From: Gammaproteobacteria bacterium
Lineage (GTDB): Bacteria > Pseudomonadota > Gammaproteobacteria > Arenicellales > JAANXG01
Length of the DNA: 42,767 nt
Direction of reading: 5' to 3'
Assembly: GCA_024638505.1 (NCBI GenBank)
Contig: JAHEKE010000026.1
Coordinates: 1 to 42,767 of the forward strand
The notes under the pieces were generated by a model that searched no databases, had not been told where the DNA came from, and saw only the letters and a program-made list of their open reading frames with translations. The stretch's first letter is position 1. Each line of letters opens with the position of its first letter. Made by a program: the position numbers and the translations under genes. Shown here in pieces: positions 7,904 through 16,008 of the stretch.

Positions 7904-9589
7904 CTAATCCTGCGCCTCTACGTTTTTCTTTAACTGTTCTTTGAGCTTGTCGCCGAGTGTTATCGTAGCGCCACCCGCTTTACGGGTGTATTCCTGTATA
8001 ACTTCGCTTTCTTGCTGTGCCTCGAGCGCTTTTACGGAGAGAGAGATACGGCGGTTCTTCCTGTCTATGCTGGTTATCTTTGCCTCGATTTCAGCGCCCT
8101 CCTGCAGGATAGTACGGGCGTCAGCGACATGTTCCTGGGATAACTCGGAGGCGCGCAGATAGCCTTGTATACCGTCGGCGATGTCGATGGTCGCCCCCTT
8201 GGGGTCAACTTCGGCAATGGTGCCCTTCACTACGCTGCCTTTACCATTCTCCTGTACGTACATGCTGAAAGGATCTTGCGTCGCCTGCTTTATACCCAGT
8301 GACACTCTCTCCCGCTCAGGGTCAACCGCCAGCACCACGGCCTCAACTTCCTCACCTTTCTTGTATTCCCTCACCACTTCCTCGCCGGCCTGATCCCAGG
8401 ACAGGTCACTTAAGTGAATCAACCCGTCAATACCGCCTTCGAGCCCGATAAAGACGCCAAAATCAGTAATGGACTTGATGCTGCCAGAAACCTTATCCCC
8501 TTTATTGTGCGTGGCCGCAAATTCCTCCCACGGATTGGTATGACACTGCTTCATTCCCAGAGAAATGCGGCGCCGCTCCTCGTCGATATCCAGCACCATC
8601 ACCTCTACTTCATCACCGATATGGCAGATCTTGGTCGGGTGTATGTTTTTGTTGGTCCAATCCATTTCGGATACATGGACCAAACCTTCCACACCCTCTT
8701 CCAACTCAACGAAGGCGCCATAGTCTGTTATATTCGTCACCTTACCGAACACCCTGGTACTCTCAGGATACCGCCGCGGCAAATCCACCCACGGGTCGTC
8801 GCCGAGTTGTTTCATTCCCAATGAAACCCGATTACGTTCGCGATCGAATTTGAGCACTCTCGCTTCGATTTCATCACCGACGCTCAATACTTCTGAGGGA
8901 TGTTTAACGCGGCGCCAGGCCAGGTCTGTGATGTGCAGCAAGCCGTCAATTCCTCCAAGGTTGACGAAGGCGCCGTAGTCGGTGAGATTCTTAACCACGC
9001 CCTTAACGATCTGCCCTTCCTCAAGGTTTTCCAGCAGCGCGTCACGTTCGGCGCTCAACTCGTTCTCCACCACAGCACGACGAGATACAACGACGTTGTT
9101 CCGCTTGCGATCCAGTTTGATTACTTTGAACTCGAGTTCTTTGCCTTCCAGGTAAGCGGAGTCTTTGACTGGTCTCACATCCACCAGTGAGCCCGGTAGG
9201 AATGCGCGGATGCCCTCTACTGACACGGTAAAACCGCCCTTGACTTTACCGGTGATCACACCGGTGGTAACACTCTGGTCGTCATGGGCTTTTTCTAATT
9301 CATCCCAGGCTCGCGCGCGACACGCTTTTTCTCGAGACAGTCGGGTTTGTCCAAATCCATCCTCGAACGCCTCGATCGCTACCTCAACTGTGTCGCCAAC
9401 GCTGACGGTCAATTCCCCTTTGTCGTCACGGAATTGTACTGCCGGAATCTCTGCCTCTGATTTCAGCCCAGCGTTGACGATTACAAACTCGCCCTCCAAA
9501 TCAACGACTTCCCCCATAATTACGGCACCTGGGGACATCACTGTTTTAGCGATGCTCTCTTCGAAGAGCTCTGCGAAATTTTCACTCAT
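7904..9589 (-). CDS. rpsA: 30S ribosomal protein S1
   Basis: S1 brings mRNA to the 30S subunit. At 561 residues it matches the E. coli length (557) and holds six S1 (OB-fold) domains, at about residues 20-87, 105-170, 190-258, 277-345, 364-432 and 450-520. Domains 3 to 6 show repeated SDYGAF/DFGVF-type strands, DGLLH(I/V)S turns and RISLGMKQ ends. Upstream there is no strong Shine-Dalgarno, only a U/A-rich stretch (TTTTTGAGTAAAAT) and an 8-bp hairpin. This fits the known behaviour of S1 mRNA, which is translated without a strong Shine-Dalgarno and is repressed by its own product. It sits between cmk and ihfB as in E. coli. Confidence 0.98.
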   Translation of the reverse strand: MSENFAELFEESIAKTVMSPGAVIMGEVVDLEGEFVIVNAGLKSEAEIPAVQFRDDKGELTVSVGDTVEVAIEAFEDGFGQTRLSREKACRARAWDELEKAHDDQSVTTGVITGKVKGGFTVSVEGIRAFLPGSLVDVRPVKDSAYLEGKELEFKVIKLDRKRNNVVVSRRAVVENELSAERDALLENLEEGQIVKGVVKNLTDYGAFVNLGGIDGLLHITDLAWRRVKHPSEVLSVGDEIEARVLKFDRERNRVSLGMKQLGDDPWVDLPRRYPESTRVFGKVTNITDYGAFVELEEGVEGLVHVSEMDWTNKNIHPTKICHIGDEVEVMVLDIDEERRRISLGMKQCHTNPWEEFAATHNKGDKVSGSIKSITDFGVFIGLEGGIDGLIHLSDLSWDQAGEEVVREYKKGEEVEAVVLAVDPERERVSLGIKQATQDPFSMYVQENGKGSVVKGTIAEVDPKGATIDIADGIQGYLRASELSQEHVADARTILQEGAEIEAKITSIDRKNRRISLSVKALEAQQESEVIQEYTRKAGGATITLGDKLKEQLKKNVEAQD

Positions 9590-9611
9590 ATTTTACTCAA
9601 AAATATCTCAG

Positions 9612-9638
9612 GGTCTGACGTTGCGATCAAGTCAGACC
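9612..9638 (-). promoter_or_regulatory. Hairpin in the cmk-rpsA junction, candidate S1 leader element
   Basis: A perfect 8-bp stem (GGTCTGAC at 9612-9619, GTCAGACC at 9631-9638) with an 11-base loop spans the cmk stop codon, 22 bases before the rpsA start. A T-rich run follows on the minus strand. It could be part of an S1 autoregulatory leader or a partial terminator after cmk. Confidence 0.5.
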
Positions 9639-10349
9639 GGATTCTTGCTCGACGGTATCGATACCCGCGATTTCGAGCCGGGTTCTTAGTAGATTCAAGA
9701 CGCGAGTCACAACCTCTTCGATCGTAAGATCAGTACTGTCAACCAAAACTGCATCAGCAGCAGCCTTGAGAGGTGATGCATTACGTTCTGCATCACGGGT
9801 ATCACGTTCTTGAATCGCCTGAAAAAGGCCGGCAAGACTAACATCGAAACCCTTTAACTTCAACTGGTTATAGCGCCTGTGCGCCCGTTCCTCCGGGCTG
9901 GCGGTTAAAAATATCTTCAGCACCGCCTGAGGGAAGACCACGGTTCCCATGTCTCTTCCGTCCGTGACCAAACCTGGCGGCCGACTGGCATTTCGCTGTA
10001 AACCCAGCAATACCGACCTTATCCTTGGCTCCCGCGCTAATTCAGACGCAATTTCACCGGCCGCTTCGCTGCGGAGTTCCGCGCCCGCGCTTTCGCCGTT
10101 GATGATGATCCGGGCGGGCTCGGGAGGGTTAGGATGACACTCGAAATTCATTTCATGTGCTGCTTTTAAAACATCATCTAGTGACCTAATATTTATACTT
10201 TTTTTTTCTAAAACGTGGGCCAAAGCACGATACACCGCGCCGCTGTCCAGATAGTGCCAACCCAGCCTGACTGCACAGATCTGCCCAACGGCACCTTTGC
10301 CCGCACCACTTGGGCCATCCAGAGTCAACACCGGGCTTTCAGGCGGCAT
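9627..10349 (-). CDS. cmk: Cytidylate (CMP/dCMP) kinase
   Basis: Cmk phosphorylates CMP and dCMP with ATP. The 240-residue product opens with a P-loop in LTLDGPSGAGKG (residues 9-20). HYLDSGAVYRALA (32-44) follows, then the substrate-binding GRDMGTVVFPQA block and the RRYNQLKLKG and RDTRDAERNASPL lid/NMP-binding segments, all diagnostic of Cmk. Its start overlaps the aroA stop by 11 bases, so the two are translationally coupled. rpsA follows after 37 bases, the common cmk-rpsA order. Confidence 0.96.
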   Translation of the reverse strand: MPPESPVLTLDGPSGAGKGAVGQICAVRLGWHYLDSGAVYRALAHVLEKKSINIRSLDDVLKAAHEMNFECHPNPPEPARIIINGESAGAELRSEAAGEIASELAREPRIRSVLLGLQRNASRPPGLVTDGRDMGTVVFPQAVLKIFLTASPEERAHRRYNQLKLKGFDVSLAGLFQAIQERDTRDAERNASPLKAAADAVLVDSTDLTIEEVVTRVLNLLRTRLEIAGIDTVEQESGLT

Positions 10350-11652
10350 GAATATTCACACCGCTGTTCCGGGCCGTTTCGAAGAAATCGGGAAAAGAGG
10401 TCGCGATATTACCGCAGTCCTCAATTTTGATGCTGGAGCGGGCTTTTATCCCAGCCATACAGAAAGCCATCGCGATGCGATGATCACCGCAACTGCGTAC
10501 CAGTCCACCGCGGATGTCTCCACCCCGAATGGACATCCCATCCGCATACTCTTCTACCTCAATGCCCACTCCCCGCAGACCGTCCACCATGCACGAAATG
10601 CGGTCACTCTCCTTATGGCGCAGCTCTGCCGCTCCCCGCAATGTGGTTACCCCATCTGCGCAGGCCGCAGCGACGCACAATATTGGAATCTCGTCTATGG
10701 CCAATGTAATCTGTTCGCGTGGCACGTCTATTCCCGTCAATCTGGCGGACTCCACTTGTAAATCCGCAACCGGTTCGCCGCATACCTCACGCCTGCGCTC
10801 GATGCGGATAACCGCCCCCATCTTCTGCAAAATGGCAAGTAAGCCAGTGCGGGTGGGATTAACGCCAACATGCAAAAGCCGCAGCATTGAATTCTCCGCA
10901 ATCGTCGCAGCTACGATAAAAAATGCCGCCGAGGACAGATCGGCCGGAACATCAATCTCTGTTCCCTGCAATGCCCCGGCACCGTTGATGCATATCCCTT
11001 GGCCTTGATGGGTGCAGGCATACCCGAACCCACGCAGCATACGCTCGGTATGATCTCGTGTGGGAACCGGCTCCTCGATACAGGTCTCCCCCTTTGCATA
11101 CAGACCGGCGAGCAAAAGCGCCGACTTAACCTGGGCACTGGCAACGGGCAAAACGTAATGAATGCCATTCAGCCCGCGGACCGGATGGATAGTCAAAGGC
11201 GGCGTACCCTGCGGCCCGGTTTCTACGCGCGCACCCATTTGTGTAAGTGGGTCAGTAACGCGCCGCATCGGCCGTGCCGAGAGTGACTCATCCCCGATCA
11301 GCCGGGTGCCAAACTTTTGACCTGCCAATAGCCCGGCCATGAGTCGCATTGCCGTACCCGAGTTTCCAAGGTCCAGCTCGCCCTGCGGCGGGGATAATCC
11401 ATTTAGACCGACGCCTTCGATGCTCAGCGTTCCCCCGTTGGGCGCCGTTATGTTCACTCCCATTTTGCGAAACGCTTCTACCGTAGCCAGCACGTCGGTG
11501 CCGTGCAGAACCCCGTTCACCGTAGTTTTTCCTTGCGCAATGGACCCCAGGATTATGGCTCGATGCGATATGGATTTATCACCAGGAACGCGCATATCAC
11601 CGCGCAACCTTCCTCCGGGTCGCACTACATACCGCGTGTTTGTTTTAATCAC
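10339..11652 (-). CDS. aroA: 3-phosphoshikimate 1-carboxyvinyltransferase (EPSP synthase), class II-like
   Basis: EPSP synthase joins shikimate-3-phosphate and phosphoenolpyruvate, step six of the chorismate pathway. The 437-residue protein contains PGDKSISHR near the N-terminus, LGNSGTAMRL, IGDESLSARPM, SAQVKSA, TRDHTERML, NPTR and a C-terminal DHRIAMAF. The set GDKS, SAQxK, RxHxE and NxTR marks class II EPSP synthases. These are often less glyphosate-sensitive than class I, although the GNSGT loop keeps the Gly typical of sensitive enzymes. The start is GTG at 11652, overlapping the tyrA stop as GTGA. In several Pseudomonas species tyrA and aroA are read as one fused protein; here they remain two frames. 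Confidence 0.96.
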   Translation of the reverse strand: MIKTNTRYVVRPGGRLRGDMRVPGDKSISHRAIILGSIAQGKTTVNGVLHGTDVLATVEAFRKMGVNITAPNGGTLSIEGVGLNGLSPPQGELDLGNSGTAMRLMAGLLAGQKFGTRLIGDESLSARPMRRVTDPLTQMGARVETGPQGTPPLTIHPVRGLNGIHYVLPVASAQVKSALLLAGLYAKGETCIEEPVPTRDHTERMLRGFGYACTHQGQGICINGAGALQGTEIDVPADLSSAAFFIVAATIAENSMLRLLHVGVNPTRTGLLAILQKMGAVIRIERRREVCGEPVADLQVESARLTGIDVPREQITLAIDEIPILCVAAACADGVTTLRGAAELRHKESDRISCMVDGLRGVGIEVEEYADGMSIRGGDIRGGLVRSCGDHRIAMAFCMAGIKARSSIKIEDCGNIATSFPDFFETARNSGVNIHAA

Positions 11653-12542
11653 GTCTTTCTTCGCCCGGATCTTCTTAACGCGCCATCTCTTGACTGCTTC
11701 GATCGCCTGAAACTCTCAAGCAACCCATCAGAGTCGCCAGTCTCGATCGCGTTAATCATCTGGTCTATGTAAGCACGATAACCCTTAATGGCCCGTAAAA
11801 CGCTGGCCCGGTTGGTTAAACAAATATCGCGCCACATAACCGGATCGCTCGATGCGATGCGGGTGAAGTCATAAAATCCCCCCGCCGCCAGTTCAAACAG
11901 CTGTTCGGAGTCCTCACGTTGCGCCAGGAAATCGACCAGGGCATAGGCCACGACGTGCGGCAGATGGCTGGTGGCGGCCAATAAATTATCATGCACCTTC
12001 GCATCAAGAGTGCGGATGTGGGCACCCGCGATGCGCCACATCCGGGCAACCAGATCCGCAGCATCCCGCGACGTTTCTGCCGTCGGGGTCAGAATAACGG
12101 TTTTGTCCTGGAACAAATTTGGTTGCGACGCGGCCACGCCCGAATTCTCAGTGCCGGCTATAGGGTGACCAGGGACAAATCGGCTAATATGCTGCGGCAG
12201 GTGCGCACTCGCAGCATCAAGTGCGTATTGTTTGACGCTCCCCACGTCGGTCAGGACCGCTTTTTCACTTACGCAGCTATTCAGTGCCGCCAGCACCTGC
12301 GGCATGGCCTGCATCGGCGTGGCAATCACGACAACGTCGGCGTCATCGACCGCCGCTTCAACCGTCGATTCGGCGCGATCGATAACGCCTAGATCCAACG
12401 CCGTGTGCAAGGTTTTCTTTGTTTTTGCCGTAGCGACCACTTCACCCACTGCACCGGCCTGCTTAAGATCACGGGCCAGCGATCCTCCAATTAACCCGAC
12501 GCCGATCAGCGTTAAGCGTTCCGCTATAACCTCCTTAATCAT
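11649..12542 (-). CDS. tyrA: Prephenate/arogenate dehydrogenase
   Basis: The enzyme oxidatively decarboxylates prephenate (or arogenate) for tyrosine synthesis with an NAD(P)-binding N-terminal domain (LIGVGLIGGSLARDL, residues 12-26). The helical dimerisation domain carries VPGHPIAGTENSG and TSHLPHVVAYALVDFL, which include the conserved active-site His. It is monofunctional, without chorismate mutase, matching the TyrC/cyclohexadienyl dehydrogenase type of Pseudomonas and relatives. It is placed between hisC (19 bases upstream) and aroA (4-base overlap). Clustering of pheA, hisC, tyrA and aroA couples the last common steps and both terminal branches of aromatic synthesis. Confidence 0.95.
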   Translation of the reverse strand: MIKEVIAERLTLIGVGLIGGSLARDLKQAGAVGEVVATAKTKKTLHTALDLGVIDRAESTVEAAVDDADVVVIATPMQAMPQVLAALNSCVSEKAVLTDVGSVKQYALDAASAHLPQHISRFVPGHPIAGTENSGVAASQPNLFQDKTVILTPTAETSRDAADLVARMWRIAGAHIRTLDAKVHDNLLAATSHLPHVVAYALVDFLAQREDSEQLFELAAGGFYDFTRIASSDPVMWRDICLTNRASVLRAIKGYRAYIDQMINAIETGDSDGLLESFRRSKQSRDGALRRSGRRKT

Positions 12543-12560
12543 GCTCGCGTTTCATACTGA

Positions 12561-13661
12561 TCACAGAATCGTATCTAGCGCGGAGAAAAACGCATCCATT
12601 TCGTTGTCACGGCCCAGCGTAACCCGCAGATGCCCCGGCATGGCATAGTTTCCCAGCGGGCGGACGATTACCCCTTTTTGCAGTAATGACTGGTGTATTG
12701 TTTCAGCCTGTTGCGCAAACTCTACGGCAACAAAGTTGCCGACCGATGGAATGTAGCGCAGATTCTTCTGGGCGCAATAATCAGTTAAACGCGTCATCTG
12801 AACCTCATTTGCTCGCGTGCACCGTTCAACGTGATCCTGGTCCTGCAAAGCGGCGCCCGCGGCCATCTGACCCATTGTGCTGACATTGAATGGCTGCCTG
12901 ACGCGGTTTAACAGGTCTGTGATCTGCGCGCTGGCTACGCTGTAACCAACCCTCAGGCTGGCCAGTCCGTATATTTTGGAAAATGTTCTGGTCACGGCCA
13001 GATTCCGATAGTGCTGCAGCCAATGCAGGCAATTAGGATAGTCATCGGCGTCGACGTATTCGAAATAAGCCTCGTCAATCACAATAATCACGTTATCCGG
13101 AACGCGCTCAATGAACTGCCGCAAATCGGCAGTACTGAGATAAGTGCCAGTTGGGTTATTGGGGTTGGCGATAAATACCAGTTTGGTATTGGCGTTTATC
13201 GCTGCCAACATTGCGTCAAGCTGGTGCCCCCAATCCCGGGCCGGTGTAACGACAGCAGCACCCCCTGCCGCCTTGGTAACCAGGGCGTACACTAAAAACG
13301 CGTACTCCGAAAATATTACTTCATCCCCTGGCCCAACAAATACCCGAGCGAGAAGATCAAGCACATCGTTTGAGCCATTACCCAACGTAATCTGATCGGG
13401 ACTGACGTCTAAATACTGGGCAAGTTGCTGCTTCAAGGCAAAACCGTTGGCGTCCGGATACAACCCTATATCGGTGTTCTCCCTGATCGCCGCAAGCACC
13501 AGCGGGGAACATCCCCACGGATTTTCGTTGGAAGCGAGCTTTATCGCATTATGCACACCGAGTTCTCGCTCCAGTTCTTCGATCGGTTTGCCCGGTTGAT
13601 ACGGCTGTAACCCATCGACCCCGGGCACGGCTCGGTCATATGGAAACCGGTCTGCGCTCAT
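12561..13661 (-). CDS. hisC: Histidinol-phosphate aminotransferase (aromatic branch copy)
   Basis: A fold-type I PLP aminotransferase of 366 residues. Motifs include ASNENPWG near 43-50, NPNNPTGTYLS near 166-176, VIDEAYFEY and the Schiff-base lysine Lys229 in TRTFSKIYGLASLRVGY. The ATG overlaps the pheA stop as ATGA. HisC enzymes can also transaminate aromatic keto acids. In the pheA-hisC-tyrA context this copy probably serves phenylalanine and tyrosine formation as well as, or instead of, histidine; in Pseudomonas the same position is held by hisC2. No other his gene lies nearby, which supports the aromatic role. Confidence 0.93.
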   Translation of the reverse strand: MSADRFPYDRAVPGVDGLQPYQPGKPIEELERELGVHNAIKLASNENPWGCSPLVLAAIRENTDIGLYPDANGFALKQQLAQYLDVSPDQITLGNGSNDVLDLLARVFVGPGDEVIFSEYAFLVYALVTKAAGGAAVVTPARDWGHQLDAMLAAINANTKLVFIANPNNPTGTYLSTADLRQFIERVPDNVIIVIDEAYFEYVDADDYPNCLHWLQHYRNLAVTRTFSKIYGLASLRVGYSVASAQITDLLNRVRQPFNVSTMGQMAAGAALQDQDHVERCTRANEVQMTRLTDYCAQKNLRYIPSVGNFVAVEFAQQAETIHQSLLQKGVIVRPLGNYAMPGHLRVTLGRDNEMDAFFSALDTIL

Positions 13662-14740
13662 GTAACCGACTTCGGATAGGCGCCAAGTATTTTCAGGAAC
13701 GCCGCTTCATTATCCAGCTCGGACAATGCCCGGCGTATGTTGGGGTCATCCTGATGCCCCTCGATATCTATGAAAAAGACATACTCCCACAAAGCCTGGC
13801 GAGAAGGTCTGGATTCTATCCGCGTCATGCTGATGTTGTGTCTGGAAAAAGGGGAGAGAAGTCGGTGCAAGGCGCCGGGTTTATTCTTACTTGATGCGAT
13901 TAGACTGGTTTTATCGTCACCACTTATCGGCGGGGATTCTCTTCCGATCACCAAAAATCTGGTGGTGTTGGCAGGATTGTCTTCAATATCTCCTGCCAGG
14001 ACATCCAGTGCATAAATTTCACCCGCATGACTGCTGGCAATGGCAGCGGAACCCCCCTGCTGCGCCGCCATCCGTGCGGCCTCAGCGTTGCTGTTTACCG
14101 GCTCCAGTTTGGCCGAGGGCAGATGGGCTGCGATCCATCCCCGACACTGAGCCAAAGACTGGCTGTGGGCAAAAATTATTTCGACTTCATCAAGGGTGGA
14201 AGTATTGCTCAAAAGCTGGTGCCGAATTCGCACATGGACTTCCCCCGATATTTTCAGCGGAGAATCCATGAATTTATCAAGGGTATGTGTAACCACACCT
14301 TCGATTGAATTTTCCACCGGCACCACGCCATAGTTGGCCTCACCTTTCTCCACCGCTCGGAACACCTCATCTACTGTGCTCAACGCCATAGTTTCAGCGG
14401 CCTTGCCGAAATGCTTGACCGCCGCGGCTTGACTGTATGTACCCTCGGGCCCCAAATACCCTATGCTGATGGGCTTCTCCGCGGCCAGGGTGACGGCCAT
14501 AATCTCACGAAACAGGGCAGCCACGGCTTCATCGCTGAGCGGTCCCTCGTTCCTTTCGATTACCGTGCGCAGAATCTGCGCTTCCCGCTCGGGCCGGTAA
14601 AAATCTTGCTTATCGGTATCCGACTTCAGTCGAGCGATCTTCTGTGCAATATCGACCCGCTGGTTGAGCAGGCGCTGTATATCTTTATCTATCTCGTCGA
14701 TTTCACACCGTAATTTCTTGATATGGTCTGGCTCGGTCAT
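13658..14740 (-). CDS. pheA: Bifunctional chorismate mutase/prephenate dehydratase (P-protein)
   Basis: The 360-residue protein has three parts. An AroQ-type chorismate mutase covers residues 1-90 (LRCEIDEIDKDIQRLLNQR and the RPEREAQILR helix). A prephenate dehydratase domain covers about 95-275 (IGYLGPEGTYSQAA, VPVENSIEGVV and NTTRFLVIG, where the TRF motif is catalytic). A C-terminal ACT domain covers about 285-355 with ESRPSRQALWEY, the phenylalanine-binding ESRP motif. The enzyme should be feedback-inhibited by phenylalanine. It overlaps hisC by 4 bases downstream and lies 124 bases after serC. No leader peptide rich in Phe codons was seen in that gap. Confidence 0.96.
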   Translation of the reverse strand: MTEPDHIKKLRCEIDEIDKDIQRLLNQRVDIAQKIARLKSDTDKQDFYRPEREAQILRTVIERNEGPLSDEAVAALFREIMAVTLAAEKPISIGYLGPEGTYSQAAAVKHFGKAAETMALSTVDEVFRAVEKGEANYGVVPVENSIEGVVTHTLDKFMDSPLKISGEVHVRIRHQLLSNTSTLDEVEIIFAHSQSLAQCRGWIAAHLPSAKLEPVNSNAEAARMAAQQGGSAAIASSHAGEIYALDVLAGDIEDNPANTTRFLVIGRESPPISGDDKTSLIASSKNKPGALHRLLSPFSRHNISMTRIESRPSRQALWEYVFFIDIEGHQDDPNIRRALSELDNEAAFLKILGAYPKSVT

Positions 14741-14780
14741 GGTTATCGCACAAGCTTGGATAAAGTTTTGATAAACCTGT

Positions 14781-14844
14781 AGCGCGCGCTTTAACGGGCG
14801 AAGGTCGAATCATTAAAACATTAGAATAACACTAAGCGCGCGCT
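14781..14844. repeat. Two copies of a GC-rich self-complementary decamer between serC and pheA
   Basis: AGCGCGCGCT occurs at 14781-14790 and again at 14835-14844, in each case followed by TTT on the plus strand. Each copy is a perfect palindrome and the two can also pair with each other around a 44-base loop. They fill the longest gap inside the operon and could attenuate or process the transcript between serC and pheA. Confidence 0.5.
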
Positions 14845-14864
14845 TTTTCTGATCTTCACGGTCA

Positions 14865-15950
14865 CTATCCGTATCGTGTTTCAAAATCTTGCATAAAAGC
14901 AACTAAAGCGTCGACGCCTTCCTCGGACACGGCGTTGTATAGACTCGCGCGCACACCACCAGCCACACGATGCCCCCTCAACCCAATCATGCCTTCCCGC
15001 TCTGTCTGCTCAATAAACATCTCTTCCAACCTGGGATCATTGAGATCGAAGGTTACGTTCATCCAGGAGCGGCAATCAACAGCTACTCTATTGCGATAAA
15101 AGCCTGCTGAACAGTCTATACAGGAATAGAGTTTGTGCGCTTTTCGCTGATTGATGACGGCGATGCCGTCAACCCCACCCTGCTGCTTCAACCATTGCAG
15201 TACGAGGCTGACCACATACCAATTGAAAGTTGGTACGGTGTTCATCATCGATCCGGCCGAAGCCTGTTGCTCATAGCTGAACAAGCGTGGTGCTGAAGGC
15301 GCGGTTTGACCAAACAGCTCGCGATGTACAATAACAACGGTTATGCCGGATGGGCCGACATTTTTCTGCGCACCGGCATAAATAAGCCCGAACTTGGCCA
15401 CGTCCACGGGGCGAGACAATATGGTAGACGACATATCGGCTACCAGAGGGACATTTTTGGTTTCGGGCACCCAGTGAAATTCAACACCCGTGATCGTTTC
15501 GTTAGGCGTGTAATGTACGTAGGAAGCCTCGGGGTCCAACTGCCAGCAGTTCTGTGGCGGAACAGTCATATAGTCTTCATCTTTACTGCTGGCTGCAATG
15601 TTTATCCGACCGTATCTTTCAGCCTCTCTGATGGCTAGTTGTGACCAGTAGCCGGAATCTATGTAGTCGGCCTTGGCGTTTTGCTGCAACAGATTTAAAG
15701 GGACCATGGAGAACTGGGTCTGCGCTCCACCCTGCAGAAAAAGGACCGCGTATTCCTTGGGGATACTTAAAAGGTCACGCAGGTCGGCCTCCGACATTTC
15801 GGCCAGGTCAATAAATTTCTTGCTGCGGTGGCTAATTTCCATCACCGAGGCGCCGGTCGAATTCCAATCCAGCAGCTCTTCCCTCACTCGCTGCAGCACG
15901 GGCAGCGGCAGTGCCGCCGGCCCAGCACTAAAGTTGATCACCCGCGTCAC
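14865..15950 (-). CDS. serC: Phosphoserine aminotransferase
   Basis: SerC converts 3-phosphohydroxypyruvate to phosphoserine and also acts in pyridoxal phosphate synthesis. The protein opens with VINFSAGPAALP and has SHRSKKFIDLA, LFLQGGAQTQFSM and the PLP-lysine segment LIYAGAQKNVGPSG. The end reads MIGLRGHRVAGGVRASLYNA. An ATG at 16040 would add 30 low-complexity residues and overlap gyrA by 32 bases. The GTG at 15950 gives 361 residues, matching the family (about 360) and the usual N-terminus; a second GTG three codons on is also possible. It sits downstream of gyrA, as in Pseudomonas. Confidence 0.94.
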   Translation of the reverse strand: MTRVINFSAGPAALPLPVLQRVREELLDWNSTGASVMEISHRSKKFIDLAEMSEADLRDLLSIPKEYAVLFLQGGAQTQFSMVPLNLLQQNAKADYIDSGYWSQLAIREAERYGRINIAASSKDEDYMTVPPQNCWQLDPEASYVHYTPNETITGVEFHWVPETKNVPLVADMSSTILSRPVDVAKFGLIYAGAQKNVGPSGITVVIVHRELFGQTAPSAPRLFSYEQQASAGSMMNTVPTFNWYVVSLVLQWLKQQGGVDGIAVINQRKAHKLYSCIDCSAGFYRNRVAVDCRSWMNVTFDLNDPRLEEMFIEQTEREGMIGLRGHRVAGGVRASLYNAVSEEGVDALVAFMQDFETRYG

Positions 15951-16008
15951 GGTGGAATCTGTTTTCGCATGAATGGTAGGTGAAGCGGCGCCCCCGCTGC
16001 GAGCCAGA

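Noticed and set aside
7904-9589. Repeated segments inside rpsA
   Set aside because: These are the six homologous S1 domains, diverged as in all S1 proteins, not a recent tandem duplication.
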